The position numbers and the translations under genes are program-made. A stretch of DNA of 47,379 nucleotides from Pirellula staleyi DSM 6068. Its GTDB lineage: Bacteria; Planctomycetota; Planctomycetia; Pirellulales; Pirellulaceae. The stretch lies in contig CAMDKL010000027.1 in the NCBI GenBank assembly GCA_945900945.1, forward strand, positions 1-47,379, written 5' to 3'. A model generated the notes under the pieces. It saw only the letters and a list, made by a program, of their open reading frames with translations, ran no database searches and had not been told where the DNA came from. Below, in pieces: positions 25,392-33,152 of this stretch (position 1 is the stretch's first letter; every line of letters begins with the position of its first letter).

Positions 25392-26171
25392 TCAAATATC
25401 CTCTGAAAGCGGTAGATCCGCGAGCGATTCCAGACCAACGATTTCGAGAAATCGGTCCGTTGTATAATAGTGCGACTGCTCCTCCAAACCGTTCTGCACA
25501 GGTCGACGCTCGATTTTCAAAAGACCCTTTCGGACGAGGGTACTGAGCATGCTCGCAGCCGGCTGATTCCACTGCCGCTCCAGTTCCTCTCGAGTAGAAC
25601 CGGGCTGATAAGCGACCAAGGACAAGCAGTCGATCGCGGACTGCGTGAGCTGCGTCTCCTTGACCTTGCCGTAAAACCGGTCACGAACGACATGCAACTC
25701 CGGAACCAACTCCAGTCGGTATCCACCCGAATCACGCACGATTGTCATCGCCCGGTCATGCGCTCGATACAGACGGTTCAGCGCGTCGACCGCTTCATCG
25801 AGTTCGGCAACCGTAATGCCACGAAACAACTCTCGCAATGTATCGACCGCAATGGGTCGATTGTTGCTTGTGCCTAAAAATAGCATCGCCTCTAGAATGG
25901 TCTCAGGTGTAACGGGTACACCGTCCGTTTCGGTTGCGATAGGGGCTTCGAGCATCTCTTCGAGGGTAGGCTCGTCGGATAAATCGCTCGGCTCGATTTT
26001 CACCGCATCGGAAACGGATTCGTTTAGGGACCTGGCATCACCGGATGCTTGTTCGATCGCAATCGCATACGCCGAACCAAGTTCCTCCAACGAAAAGCCT
26101 TCGCTCTCGACTTCGCCCCTCTCCTCGTTCTCGATCGATTCAACTCGCGTTACTCCTTTGCGTCCAAACAT
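25392..26171 (-). CDS. scpB: Segregation and condensation protein B (ScpB)
   Basis: 259 residues. ScpB is a winged-helix dimer that binds ScpA and, with SMC, forms the bacterial condensin that compacts and separates chromosomes in the cytoplasm. The first 90 residues are an acidic, poorly conserved extension (many Glu and Ser). The conserved part starts at TPETILEAMLFLGTSNNRPIAV and includes YRLELVPELHVVRDRFYG and LTQSAIDCLSLVAYQPGSTREELE, the second winged-helix. It ends HYYTTDRFLEIVGLESLADLP, the family C-terminal motif. ScpA is not in the window. The gene lies 128 bases after the pseudo-HtrA gene on the same strand, and that gap holds a dispersed repeat. Confidence 0.92.
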   Translation of the reverse strand: MFGRKGVTRVESIENEERGEVESEGFSLEELGSAYAIAIEQASGDARSLNESVSDAVKIEPSDLSDEPTLEEMLEAPIATETDGVPVTPETILEAMLFLGTSNNRPIAVDTLRELFRGITVAELDEAVDALNRLYRAHDRAMTIVRDSGGYRLELVPELHVVRDRFYGKVKETQLTQSAIDCLSLVAYQPGSTREELERQWNQPAASMLSTLVRKGLLKIERRPVQNGLEEQSHYYTTDRFLEIVGLESLADLPLSEDI

Positions 26172-26208
26172 AAAAAGCTCCTTGCTTTCGTTGCGATTTC
26201 GTATCGTA

Positions 26209-26248
26209 TCGTGAACCGGTGGGCGCTAGCTCCGGGCCTGAATTCACT
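26209..26248 (+). repeat. Dispersed repeat A, copy 1
   Basis: The 22-bp core TCGTGAACCGGTGGGCGCTAGC (26209-26230) also occurs, with at most one change, at 45865-45886 on the same strand and at 32930-32951 in reverse. Identity with the 45-kb copy extends to about 40 bp, through CCGGGCC-GAATTC. Just before this copy, CGTAT is repeated (TTTCGTATCGTATCGTGAACC), where the 45-kb copy reads TTTCGTGAACC. The core contains the palindromic GCTAGC. It lies between the pseudo-HtrA and scpB genes. Confidence 0.7.
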
Positions 26249-26299
26249 GGTTATGTCGCGGCCCTTTTTAACCTGTTGCTATTTAAAAACACCAACCGA

Positions 26300-27634
26300 T
26301 TAGGGTCGCCGGACCTTGTTAGGAAGGATCACTTCCGGCTTAAGAGATTCTACAACGATACCGTCCGCAGAAGTCGGCAGCTCAATCGACGTCCGCACCG
26401 ATGGCGACTCCAATGGCAATTGAGCCACACTTTCATCGAGAGCGGATTTCTGGCCAGATACGGCGGTCATCATTTCCGCGATTGCGAGGCTCACGACACC
26501 AGCAGGTATGGCATACGAAGAAACGCGTCCAGCCCGTGCGATATTGAGGCCGACCGCATTTCCATTGACATCCACAATTGGACCGCCACACTGATTTGGT
26601 ACGATCACAGAATCATGTTGAATGATGTTTTGAAAGCCGGTCGAGCGAGCACTGATATCTCCGTTCACTTCCATTTCAGTTGGGTCCAGAAGCGAGTTAT
26701 TGAGATCCATCATCTGCGCTGTTATCAATACTTGTTTTCCGTTTCGAAGTATCCCAACGTCGACCCTTTGGCCAGCCAGCAATCCCTTCAGACTTGCCAT
26801 GACCTCGGGTTGAGATGATAGAACGACACCATCGATTGCAGTTATCAAGTCGCCAGCTTGTACGCCAGCTCGATCCGCCCCGCTGCCATCAAATACACTT
26901 TCTACCAAGGCTCCATTTTCGCCATTGAGTGCAAAGCCTAACGAAACGCCAAGAACTGCCTTCTCTCTCTTAACGTTTCGACTTGAAACACTCATGACTC
27001 CGATTGCAGCCGGACGTTGGCGAACGTCCGTCGTTGCCAACCATCCTCCGACACGTACAATCGCAGACGTATTCCACTGGATAGTTGGCAGGTCTTTGCG
27101 ATCGATTTTGATTAAAGCCAAATCCAAATCGTTCCTCCGAAACCGGACAGTACCCTCTGCTTTCGTTGAGTCCCAAAGTCGAATTTCGATCGTGCGGTCG
27201 GGAACTTCGCTAGACTTGGTTACGATCCATCCGTCTGGTGAGACGATGGCACCCAACGCGACCTGACGTTTCTTATCTAAAACCTGTACCGTCGACATCC
27301 ATTTCTCACCTACCGATTCCTGAAATGCCCGCAAGGTCGTGGAATGATCGCGCTGATAGGCTCGATTGCTATCGCTCTGCGTCTCTCTGCCGAATCGACC
27401 ATTGCCTTGCTGTTGGACCAAACGGGATTTCCAGCTCGGAGCCAAATTCAAAGGACCTGAATCGTCGAGAATGTCCCAATTGGACTCGGAGTCAAAATCG
27501 GTCTCAAAGGGAGCGGTTTGTTCGAAAGATTGGACGGAGACCCAAGCGTCTAGTAAAGGATCGCCAATCGTGGCATAGGCAAAGATGCATGCAGCGACGC
27601 TTCCACGCACAATCCAAGATAACCAATTCTTCAT
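26300..27634 (-). CDS. HtrA-like pseudoprotease with a PDZ domain inserted in the protease fold
   Basis: 444 residues from ATG 27634, which precedes the hydrophobic stretch WLSWIVRGSVAACIFAYATI (signal peptide or anchor); an upstream in-frame start adds 14 hydrophilic residues. The first half of a trypsin-like fold is at 112-215. Where HtrA has the catalytic His (ILTAAH), this protein has IVTKSS (Ser142). The Asp is kept in DLDLALIKI (Asp171). A PDZ domain then follows at about 228-308, and only after it comes the Ser segment, NQCGGPIVDVNGNAVGLNIA, with Cys349 in place of Ser. In normal HtrA the PDZ comes after the Ser segment. Proteolysis by the usual triad is not expected. It lies directly downstream of an intact HtrA-like gene and may bind or regulate it, or act as a periplasmic peptide sensor. 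Confidence 0.75.
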   Translation of the reverse strand: MKNWLSWIVRGSVAACIFAYATIGDPLLDAWVSVQSFEQTAPFETDFDSESNWDILDDSGPLNLAPSWKSRLVQQQGNGRFGRETQSDSNRAYQRDHSTTLRAFQESVGEKWMSTVQVLDKKRQVALGAIVSPDGWIVTKSSEVPDRTIEIRLWDSTKAEGTVRFRRNDLDLALIKIDRKDLPTIQWNTSAIVRVGGWLATTDVRQRPAAIGVMSVSSRNVKREKAVLGVSLGFALNGENGALVESVFDGSGADRAGVQAGDLITAIDGVVLSSQPEVMASLKGLLAGQRVDVGILRNGKQVLITAQMMDLNNSLLDPTEMEVNGDISARSTGFQNIIQHDSVIVPNQCGGPIVDVNGNAVGLNIARAGRVSSYAIPAGVVSLAIAEMMTAVSGQKSALDESVAQLPLESPSVRTSIELPTSADGIVVESLKPEVILPNKVRRP

Positions 27635-27713
27635 CGGGACTTGCCTTAAGTTGCTTCGATTCGAAATATTCCGCACGGTAGTATCATAATGGCAAACCCG
27701 ACTCTGGAATGAA

Positions 27714-28889
27714 TTATTCCCTGCTTCCCACGATTAATCGCAGGGACATTTTTTTGGAGTCCCGCTGCAACTCGACAGTAACTTGCTCGCCGGGAGTCAC
27801 CGAATCGACTGCGGCTTTGAGCTGGTCGAAATTCTGGACAGGTTCACGATCGAATTTCAAAATGATGTCCCCAGCTCGAATTCCAGCTTTGTCCGCTGGA
27901 CCACTCTTTTCAACGCGAGCGATCTTACAGACATTTTCATATTCTCTATCGGATGTGCCATGCACGCCAATGGCGGGCTTAAAACCAGGCAAACTGCCCC
28001 AAGCGTCATTTCGCACTAAACGAGACCAGCTTTTGTCAAACACGTCGACCGGTACATGCATATTGTCGTCGACCTCGACCCCGATCCGACTATGAATGCC
28101 TATCAGCTTGCCTTCTAGATCAAACAAGGGTCCGCCGCTGTCGCCTCCGATTAACGAACAGTCCGTTACCAGCGTCGAGGGCATGATTCGAATTAGACGA
28201 CCGATTCGAACCACGGCAGGCCGATCTTTCATCCACCCGCCAGGATGTCCCGTCGCTATGCACCATTGTCCTAGCTTTAGATCCGACGAGGCGCCGAGTG
28301 AAGCATGCGGCCATGGATCTACGGCTGTATCTCTAGCAGAGGTGATTCGCACCAAGCCCGCGTCCATGTCCCGATTGACCCCCATGGTGACCCCCTCCAA
28401 TTGCACACCATCATGCATGTTGATGTAAACCTTTTGGTTGGGGCGACCTGCGACATGAGCGGCGGTAAGAATATATCCTTCGCCGGTAATAATGACTCCA
28501 CTGCCTTGCGTATTGCCATGCTGTAAATTTACGGTGACTAAATTCACTTTTTCAGCCACCTTGATCTGTTGTTTTTCCAGGGAAATCAATTCAACCTGAT
28601 TGCGTGGCTCATCGCCCTTGAGCATCCGCCCGAGGCCAGGTTCGAGCTCTACGGAAGTGATCCCTGAGATCTTGACAGGCTTACTCACCTTGTCAGGCAA
28701 CGATGGCCGCAACGACGTTCGATCGATTCCTATTCGTTGCGATGCGTTTTCTTTAGCCGGTTGTGGAAAGTCTTGCGAAAAGGAAACGGAAGAGAAACAA
28801 CCTGCCAACCAACAACCAAAGATCAACGCAACGAAGTTGGGTTGGGAGACGGGGCTGGGTTGGGTTGTTTTGCAGCATTTACTGGGCAC
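27714..28889 (-). CDS. HtrA/DegP-like serine protease, probable lipoprotein
   Basis: 391 residues. The N-terminus has a hydrophobic segment with a lipobox, WLAGC (Cys31), so it is probably a lipoprotein exposed in the periplasm. The trypsin-like domain spans about 115-290 with an intact triad: His145 in ILTAAHV, Asp176 in NRDMDAGLV and Ser251 in GGDSGGPLF. One PDZ domain follows at 306-385 (GPADKAGIRAGDIILKFDREP). The layout matches DegS/HtrA proteases, which cut or sense misfolded envelope proteins. A paralogue lacking the catalytic His and Ser lies 79 bases downstream on the same strand, so the two are likely co-expressed. The gene is divergent from the epimerase at 29084; the 190 bases between should hold both promoters. 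Confidence 0.88.
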   Translation of the reverse strand: MPSKCCKTTQPSPVSQPNFVALIFGCWLAGCFSSVSFSQDFPQPAKENASQRIGIDRTSLRPSLPDKVSKPVKISGITSVELEPGLGRMLKGDEPRNQVELISLEKQQIKVAEKVNLVTVNLQHGNTQGSGVIITGEGYILTAAHVAGRPNQKVYINMHDGVQLEGVTMGVNRDMDAGLVRITSARDTAVDPWPHASLGASSDLKLGQWCIATGHPGGWMKDRPAVVRIGRLIRIMPSTLVTDCSLIGGDSGGPLFDLEGKLIGIHSRIGVEVDDNMHVPVDVFDKSWSRLVRNDAWGSLPGFKPAIGVHGTSDREYENVCKIARVEKSGPADKAGIRAGDIILKFDREPVQNFDQLKAAVDSVTPGEQVTVELQRDSKKMSLRLIVGSRE

Positions 28890-29083
28890 GATAAACTCCG
28901 TATGCTGTTAGTTGCAAGCAAACTAAGGAAAATCCGCACATTCGGTTGGTCGGGTTTGATTATTCGCTAACAAACTAGAAAATGAAACCCGTTTGACTCA
29001 AGAAACCCAAGAAAGCTTCCGAGGGGCACCATAAATGCCGGGATTTTGTATCGATCGTGCCGATTTATCTGGGGGTGATGGAC

Positions 29084-30055
29084 ATGGCGTCTAGGCTCAT
29101 CGTCGGCTGCGGGTACGTCGGAATGCGGGTTGCAAGCAAATGGTTAAAACAGGGTGATTCGGTTTTTGCGATCACCCGTTCGACCGCTCGCGCCAACGAA
29201 TTGAGCCAATACGGTATTAAGCCTCTCGTTTGGGATTGGCTCCTGGGTGGACTTCCAGAAGCACACGCTTCGTTGCCGACTTTTTCTGAACGAGAGGCGT
29301 CAAGGTTCGCCACCATTTTGATAGCCGTGACGCACGCTGAGCAACAGAATTTGCCTCCTGCCGAGACACACACACGCGGTCTCAATCATTTAGCAAGTCT
29401 CTTGAAATCAATGGGATGGTGGGATAGTGCAACGACGCGAACCAAGTGGGTCTATCTTTCGACAACAGGAGTTTTCGGACCTTCACTACCAGGCGATTGG
29501 GTAGACGAAGACTCGGACGTTTTTCCGGAAAGACCAGGTTCGATCGCGGCTTTAGCGGGCGAACAATGGATGGTGTCGCATATTTCCAAGGATTTGCGAG
29601 TTAACTTGAGGTCGGCAGGAATAGTTGGCCCAGGCCGAGTCCCACGCTGGCAATCGATCCGCGACCAAACTCCGATGCACGTCGATCCCGACAGTTTTTT
29701 GAATCTCATTCACGTAGACGATCTTGCTGCAATGGTGGTCGCGGTTGCGGCGACCAACATGCAATTCGACCTGTACTGCGTTAGTGATGGCGTGCCCGTC
29801 CGCAGGAAAGAGTATTACGAGTACATTTCTCAACTTGGGAATTGGCCGCAGCCGGTCTTCGAATCTCGCTCACTACCGGTGACGGGATTGGCAAAAGGGG
29901 CGGCAATTGGGGGCTCCCGTTTCCGCAGCGACGGCAACAAAAGGGTTCGAAATAATAGAATCCAGGCTGAGCTAGCCGTTCGATTGGAGTACCCCAGTTA
30001 TCGAGAAGCACTGAACTCGCTATTGGATGAAACAACAAAGAAGCAGTCCAATTAA
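29084..30055 (+). CDS. Atypical SDR family NAD(P)-dependent epimerase/dehydratase-like protein
   Basis: 323 residues from ATG 29084, chosen because GGGGG at 29071-29075 lies 8 bases upstream; ATG 29078 and GTG 29057 are alternatives. The Rossmann motif SRLIVGCGYVGMRVA is at the very N-terminus (Gly-x-Gly-x-x-Gly). WVYLSTTGVFG near 133 matches the Ser/Thr-Thr-x-Val-Tyr/Phe-Gly block of YeeZ-like atypical SDRs. The catalytic Tyr-x-x-x-Lys is absent; the matching region reads GSIAALAGEQ. FLNLIHVDDLAAMVV is the typical nucleotide-sugar-epimerase C-terminal block. The enzyme probably binds NAD(P), but substrate and catalysis are unknown. The gene is divergent from the HtrA-like protease and followed 132 bases later by an MBL-fold gene. 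Confidence 0.85.
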   Translation: MASRLIVGCGYVGMRVASKWLKQGDSVFAITRSTARANELSQYGIKPLVWDWLLGGLPEAHASLPTFSEREASRFATILIAVTHAEQQNLPPAETHTRGLNHLASLLKSMGWWDSATTRTKWVYLSTTGVFGPSLPGDWVDEDSDVFPERPGSIAALAGEQWMVSHISKDLRVNLRSAGIVGPGRVPRWQSIRDQTPMHVDPDSFLNLIHVDDLAAMVVAVAATNMQFDLYCVSDGVPVRRKEYYEYISQLGNWPQPVFESRSLPVTGLAKGAAIGGSRFRSDGNKRVRNNRIQAELAVRLEYPSYREALNSLLDETTKKQSN

Positions 30056-30187
30056 AAGTCCCTCAAGCGGAAGGACATTGCTACAATTCAAAGTTCGGAG
30101 GTCTTCGGACCGTAGCCTTTGGTGGTGGTTCTAGCCTAAAATCACGTTCCACTTTTCCCACTTTTCTCGTCCGCGACTTTTTTATCA

Positions 30188-30970
30188 ATGCTTCAACGTA
30201 AACCCATATTTCCAAATGTAATCGAACTCAACGTTCAGGCTGGGCACTTGATCGGGTGCAATGTCTATTTGATTCACGATTCCGATGAATGGGCTTTGAT
30301 CGACATCGGATACGAAGACTCGGTGGAAGAAGTGATCGATCTGATTCGTGAACTCGATTTTCCTCTGTCCAAGTGCAAGACTTTGATTGCCACGCACGCC
30401 GACGTGGATCATAGCCAAGGGTTTGCCAAGGCAAAGCAGTTGCTAAAGACCTCGGTAACGGCTCATCCCAAAGCGGCAACTTTACTTGAGGCGGGGGATC
30501 GCTTGCAGACCTTTGCCGAAATCCACGCGCAGGGTATCAGCGAAGAGATGCCCCCCGTGACGGTGGAAAAACACGTGACGGACGGCGACATCATCAACAT
30601 CGGGAAACTCCAACTTGAGGTTTGGTCGACGCCGGGACATGCCGATAGCCAACTGGCGTTTCGTTTGAACAACCTCTTGCTGAGCGGGGACAATATCTAT
30701 CGCGACGGCGGTGTCGGAGCGATCGATGCACATCACGGCAGCGATATTCCCTCGTTTATCCGATCCCTGGAACGGATACGGGATGCTGATATTGAATGGC
30801 TACTACCGAGCCATGGCCCGTATTTTAGAAAAGATCCCGCTATGATCGACAAGGTTTTGGAACGACTGAACGGTTATTTGCATCTATCGGACTTTGGAAC
30901 GTGCGCGATCGATTGGCCATTGATAAAACAGTGGGAACAGGAGATTGCCGAGGGGCGATTACCGGATTAG
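30188..30970 (+). CDS. MBL-fold metallohydrolase (HxDxDH variant)
   Basis: 260 residues. The metallo-beta-lactamase fold is shown by the N-terminal NVYLIHDSDEWALIDIGYED, the metal motif THADVDHSQG at 69-78, TPGHADSQ near 156, SGDNIY near 173 and LPSHGP near 213. The normal HxHxDH is changed to HxDxDH: His70, Asp72, Asp74 and His75. A similar variant occurs in some YflN-like MBL proteins, so activity is still likely. Candidate substrates include thioesters such as glyoxalase II intermediates or other small hydrolysable metabolites. No signal peptide is seen, so it acts in the cytoplasm. It is followed after 17 bases by a small membrane protein gene, which may be coupled. Confidence 0.85.
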   Translation: MLQRKPIFPNVIELNVQAGHLIGCNVYLIHDSDEWALIDIGYEDSVEEVIDLIRELDFPLSKCKTLIATHADVDHSQGFAKAKQLLKTSVTAHPKAATLLEAGDRLQTFAEIHAQGISEEMPPVTVEKHVTDGDIINIGKLQLEVWSTPGHADSQLAFRLNNLLLSGDNIYRDGGVGAIDAHHGSDIPSFIRSLERIRDADIEWLLPSHGPYFRKDPAMIDKVLERLNGYLHLSDFGTCAIDWPLIKQWEQEIAEGRLPD

Positions 30971-30987
30971 AGACTGTCTCTCAAAGC

Positions 30988-31257
30988 ATGTTGCCCCCCA
31001 ATTCTTTATCCGAAAAAAAAGCGGACGCGAAATCGAGTCCCATGGCGCAAATTCTTCGCTCCAGATTTCTGATTTTCGTATTGCTCTTTGCTGTTACAGG
31101 TTTTTTAGGACTGCCAATTTTGTGGTTGAGCCCGTCGTTTTCAAGGCTAGAAAAGTACTTTTGGTCGGTTGTGAACATCCTCTACACCTCCGCCTTGATC
31201 GCTCTTTGTCTTGCAATTTGCTGGTGGGCGTATACCAGGATTGTCGAGAATGGATAG
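30988..31257 (+). CDS. Small two-helix membrane protein, unknown function
   Basis: 89 residues from ATG 30988; a longer frame runs back into the MBL gene and is unlikely. After a hydrophilic N-terminus of about 25 residues, two hydrophobic helices are clear: FLIFVLLFAVTGFLGLPILW at about 27-46 and ILYTSALIALCLAICWWAY at about 64-82, with a short polar loop between. I do not recognise the family. It begins 17 bases after the MBL-fold gene, suggesting joint transcription. Confidence 0.6.
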   Translation: MLPPNSLSEKKADAKSSPMAQILRSRFLIFVLLFAVTGFLGLPILWLSPSFSRLEKYFWSVVNILYTSALIALCLAICWWAYTRIVENG

Positions 31258-31377
31258 ACATCACAAGTTACCTATTCCGTAAATACTACCCAGACTGCTT
31301 GAATTAAAGGCGATTCAAGGTATCCTCAATAGGCTGTTGATTGGATTGCGAGGTAACGCAGTCTTATGCCTAGACTT

Positions 31378-31383
31378 GGAGGA
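31378..31383 (+). promoter_or_regulatory. Ribosome binding site of the TIGR03000 protein gene
   Basis: GGAGGA ends 5 bases before the ATG at 31389. It is a near-perfect Shine-Dalgarno sequence and supports this start, which also begins a clean signal peptide. Confidence 0.6.
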
Positions 31384-31388
31384 TCGTC

Positions 31389-32561
31389 ATGAAAAATACA
31401 ATCAGAAGATGGCTTTCGGCTTCAACGCTCGGTGCGTTGGTTTTTGCAGTTTCTAGCCCCGTCGATGCGGGATTTGGTCACCATGGTGGCAGCACCGGTT
31501 ACGGTTCGAGCGGCGGATACTATGGTGGTTCTTCCGGCGGCGGTTCTTCCGGCGGCGGCGGCGGTTCATATGGCGGTGGTTCATCCGGAGGTGGTTCATC
31601 CGGCGGGCATGTAGGGCCGCTTCGACGACTGGGAGCCCATATCGTCGATCATCACCAAGCTAAAGTTGCGCGGCGTTCAAGCTACGGTTCATCCGGGGGT
31701 TCATCCGGGGGATCATCTGGGGGATCATCCGGCGGGGTCTATTCGTCCAGCTATGGCAGTTCCGGAGGATCGAGCGGAGGCTATGCGACCCGCTCGGGTG
31801 GATCGTCGGGCGGCGGATCGTCGGGCGGCGGATCGTCGGGAGGGGCCCACTACGGTAGTAGCTACTCCGCTGGCGGTTCCACCGGCAGCTATGCTCCAGC
31901 AGCCAGCGGCGGCAATGTTGGTTCTATGCATTACGGCAACTATGAGAGCTATTCTTCAGGAACGCCAGAATACAGCCCGAGTGCACTGGGTGCTTCGTCA
32001 TTCTCACAGACCGCAAACAAACCTGCGGCGAACCTATCCATTCAACCCGACGAAGTTCACTTGACGGTCAATTTGCCTGAAGCCGCCAAGGTTTTCGTGA
32101 ACGGCAACCTAACGACCACCACCGGTTCAAAACGTCACTTCGTCAGTCGTGATCTCAAGCCAAACGATTCGTACCGGTTCGAGGTGAAAGCTGTCATAAC
32201 CAACGAAGATGGTTCCGAAGTGGTTCAGAACAAGACGGTGGTCGTCGCGAGTGGGAACGGCGAAGAACTCCATTTTGAGATGCCCAAAGCGAATGTTCCA
32301 ATCGAAACCGTCTTGACCCTCAATGTGCCCGAAAATGCAAGTGTGGTTTTGGCTCAAAACGCTACCAAAAGCGAAGGGTTGTCTCGCGTTTTTCGTACCA
32401 AGCAATTGCACGAAGGCGAATCTTGGGATGGTTACAAGATCGAGGTAACTTTCGAAGGTGTGACCAAGGAAAAAACCATTCGATTGATCGCTGGCGATAA
32501 GCTTGAGCTGACGTTCAATTTCGAAACAGCAGATAGCGTGAACAAGGTTGCGATGAACTAA
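31389..32561 (+). CDS. Secreted Gly/Ser-rich protein with two TIGR03000-type domains
   Basis: 390 residues. A signal peptide (LSASTLGALVFAVSSPVDA) is followed by a long Gly/Ser-rich region, residues about 25-180, built from SGG, GGSS and YGS units, many of them GSSGG repeats. Two related domains of about 75 residues follow, near 225-300 and 308-385. Each opens with a stretch like LTVNLPEAAKVFVNG or LTLNVPENASVVLAQ, includes ...T.SK.HFVSRDLKP or ...SRVFRTKQL, and ends in a basic/acidic beta segment. This matches TIGR03000, a domain known almost only from planctomycetes. The function is unknown; low-complexity Gly/Ser tails of this kind suggest a surface or adhesive role. It has a strong ribosome binding site and its own terminator, so it is probably well expressed as a single gene. 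Confidence 0.85.
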   Translation: MKNTIRRWLSASTLGALVFAVSSPVDAGFGHHGGSTGYGSSGGYYGGSSGGGSSGGGGGSYGGGSSGGGSSGGHVGPLRRLGAHIVDHHQAKVARRSSYGSSGGSSGGSSGGSSGGVYSSSYGSSGGSSGGYATRSGGSSGGGSSGGGSSGGAHYGSSYSAGGSTGSYAPAASGGNVGSMHYGNYESYSSGTPEYSPSALGASSFSQTANKPAANLSIQPDEVHLTVNLPEAAKVFVNGNLTTTTGSKRHFVSRDLKPNDSYRFEVKAVITNEDGSEVVQNKTVVVASGNGEELHFEMPKANVPIETVLTLNVPENASVVLAQNATKSEGLSRVFRTKQLHEGESWDGYKIEVTFEGVTKEKTIRLIAGDKLELTFNFETADSVNKVAMN

Positions 32562-32583
32562 TTCATCACAATCGCCATTCTTG

Positions 32584-32617
32584 AAACCCTCAGCCGTAAA
32601 AAGGAGAGGGTTTTTTT
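32584..32617 (+). terminator. Rho-independent terminator after the TIGR03000 gene
   Basis: AAACCCTC at 32584-32591 pairs with GAGGGTTT at 32606-32613, with a 14-base loop, and is followed by a T-run that continues to 32617. It starts 22 bases after the TAA of the TIGR03000 gene. It is the clearest terminator in the window and shows that gene ends its own transcript. Confidence 0.85.
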
Positions 32618-32662
32618 ATTGAATTTTGTTCCTTTTCAAATTCAGTTTTTTGCTTAGTCACT

Positions 32663-32862
32663 AGCCCGGAGGGCGACAAATGAACAGCCGGTGGCGTTAG
32701 CCACCGGTCCATTGCATCCTTGAACCGAAAGCCCAGAGGGCGACACAAAGGTCAAGTTCGCTTAAGAATACGCCCCTGATGTGTCGCCCGCCGGGCTCAA
32801 ATTCAATTGGACAGTTAACCGGTGGCTCACGCCACCGGCATAGATTTGCCGCCCTCCGGGCT
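32663..32862. repeat. 200-bp mirror array of six hairpins (two inverted copies of an ~85-bp unit)
   Basis: Left arm 32663-32747 and right arm 32780-32862 are inverted copies of the same unit. Each contains three hairpins in order: GCCC-GGA-GGGC, then CCGGTGGC-GNNA-GCCACCGG, then a second GCCC-NNN-GGGC. The central hairpins are 32688-32707 (loop GTTA) and 32819-32838 (loop GTGA read on the minus strand). The outer motif AGCCCGGAGGGCG is identical in both arms. Sequence between the hairpins is poorly conserved while the stems are kept. A repeat A core in reverse lies at 32930-32951. No open frame of interest crosses the array. It may work as a structured RNA, a protein-binding site or a mobile non-coding repeat. 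Confidence 0.8.
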
Positions 32863-32929
32863 CTAGCAGCGAGGAAGTGTTTTCGCGCAAGCCCAATCCG
32901 CCACAACCCCGAACTTTTAACACCCCAGC

Positions 32930-32951
32930 GCTAGCGCCCACCGGTTCACGA
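32930..32951 (-). repeat. Dispersed repeat A, copy 2 (core only, reverse)
   Basis: Read on the minus strand this is TCGTGAACCGGTGGGCGCTAGC, identical to the core at 26209-26230. Beyond the 22-bp core the similarity drops quickly. It lies between the mirror hairpin array and gmd. Confidence 0.65.
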
Positions 32952-33152
32952 AAACACAAATTGGGTCCCATTTGGCTCGCGCCGTACCTCTACCAAATCA
33001 GGAACCATCGTGCATTAGCATATGCCCAAACCGGTAGAATTCGCTAGACTACTGCCCACTAGGATTTGGCTGGTTTGAAATTTAAAATCGGATCAACCTC
33101 CTTTTTCAACACTGCTACATTTATCTACCTCAAGACCAAGCAAAATTCCCCC

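Noticed and set aside
31480-31860. Regular GGTTCATCCGGNGG-type units that could look like a CRISPR or minisatellite array
   Set aside because: They are in frame within a signal-peptide-bearing protein and encode SGG repeats; there are no unique spacers of constant length.
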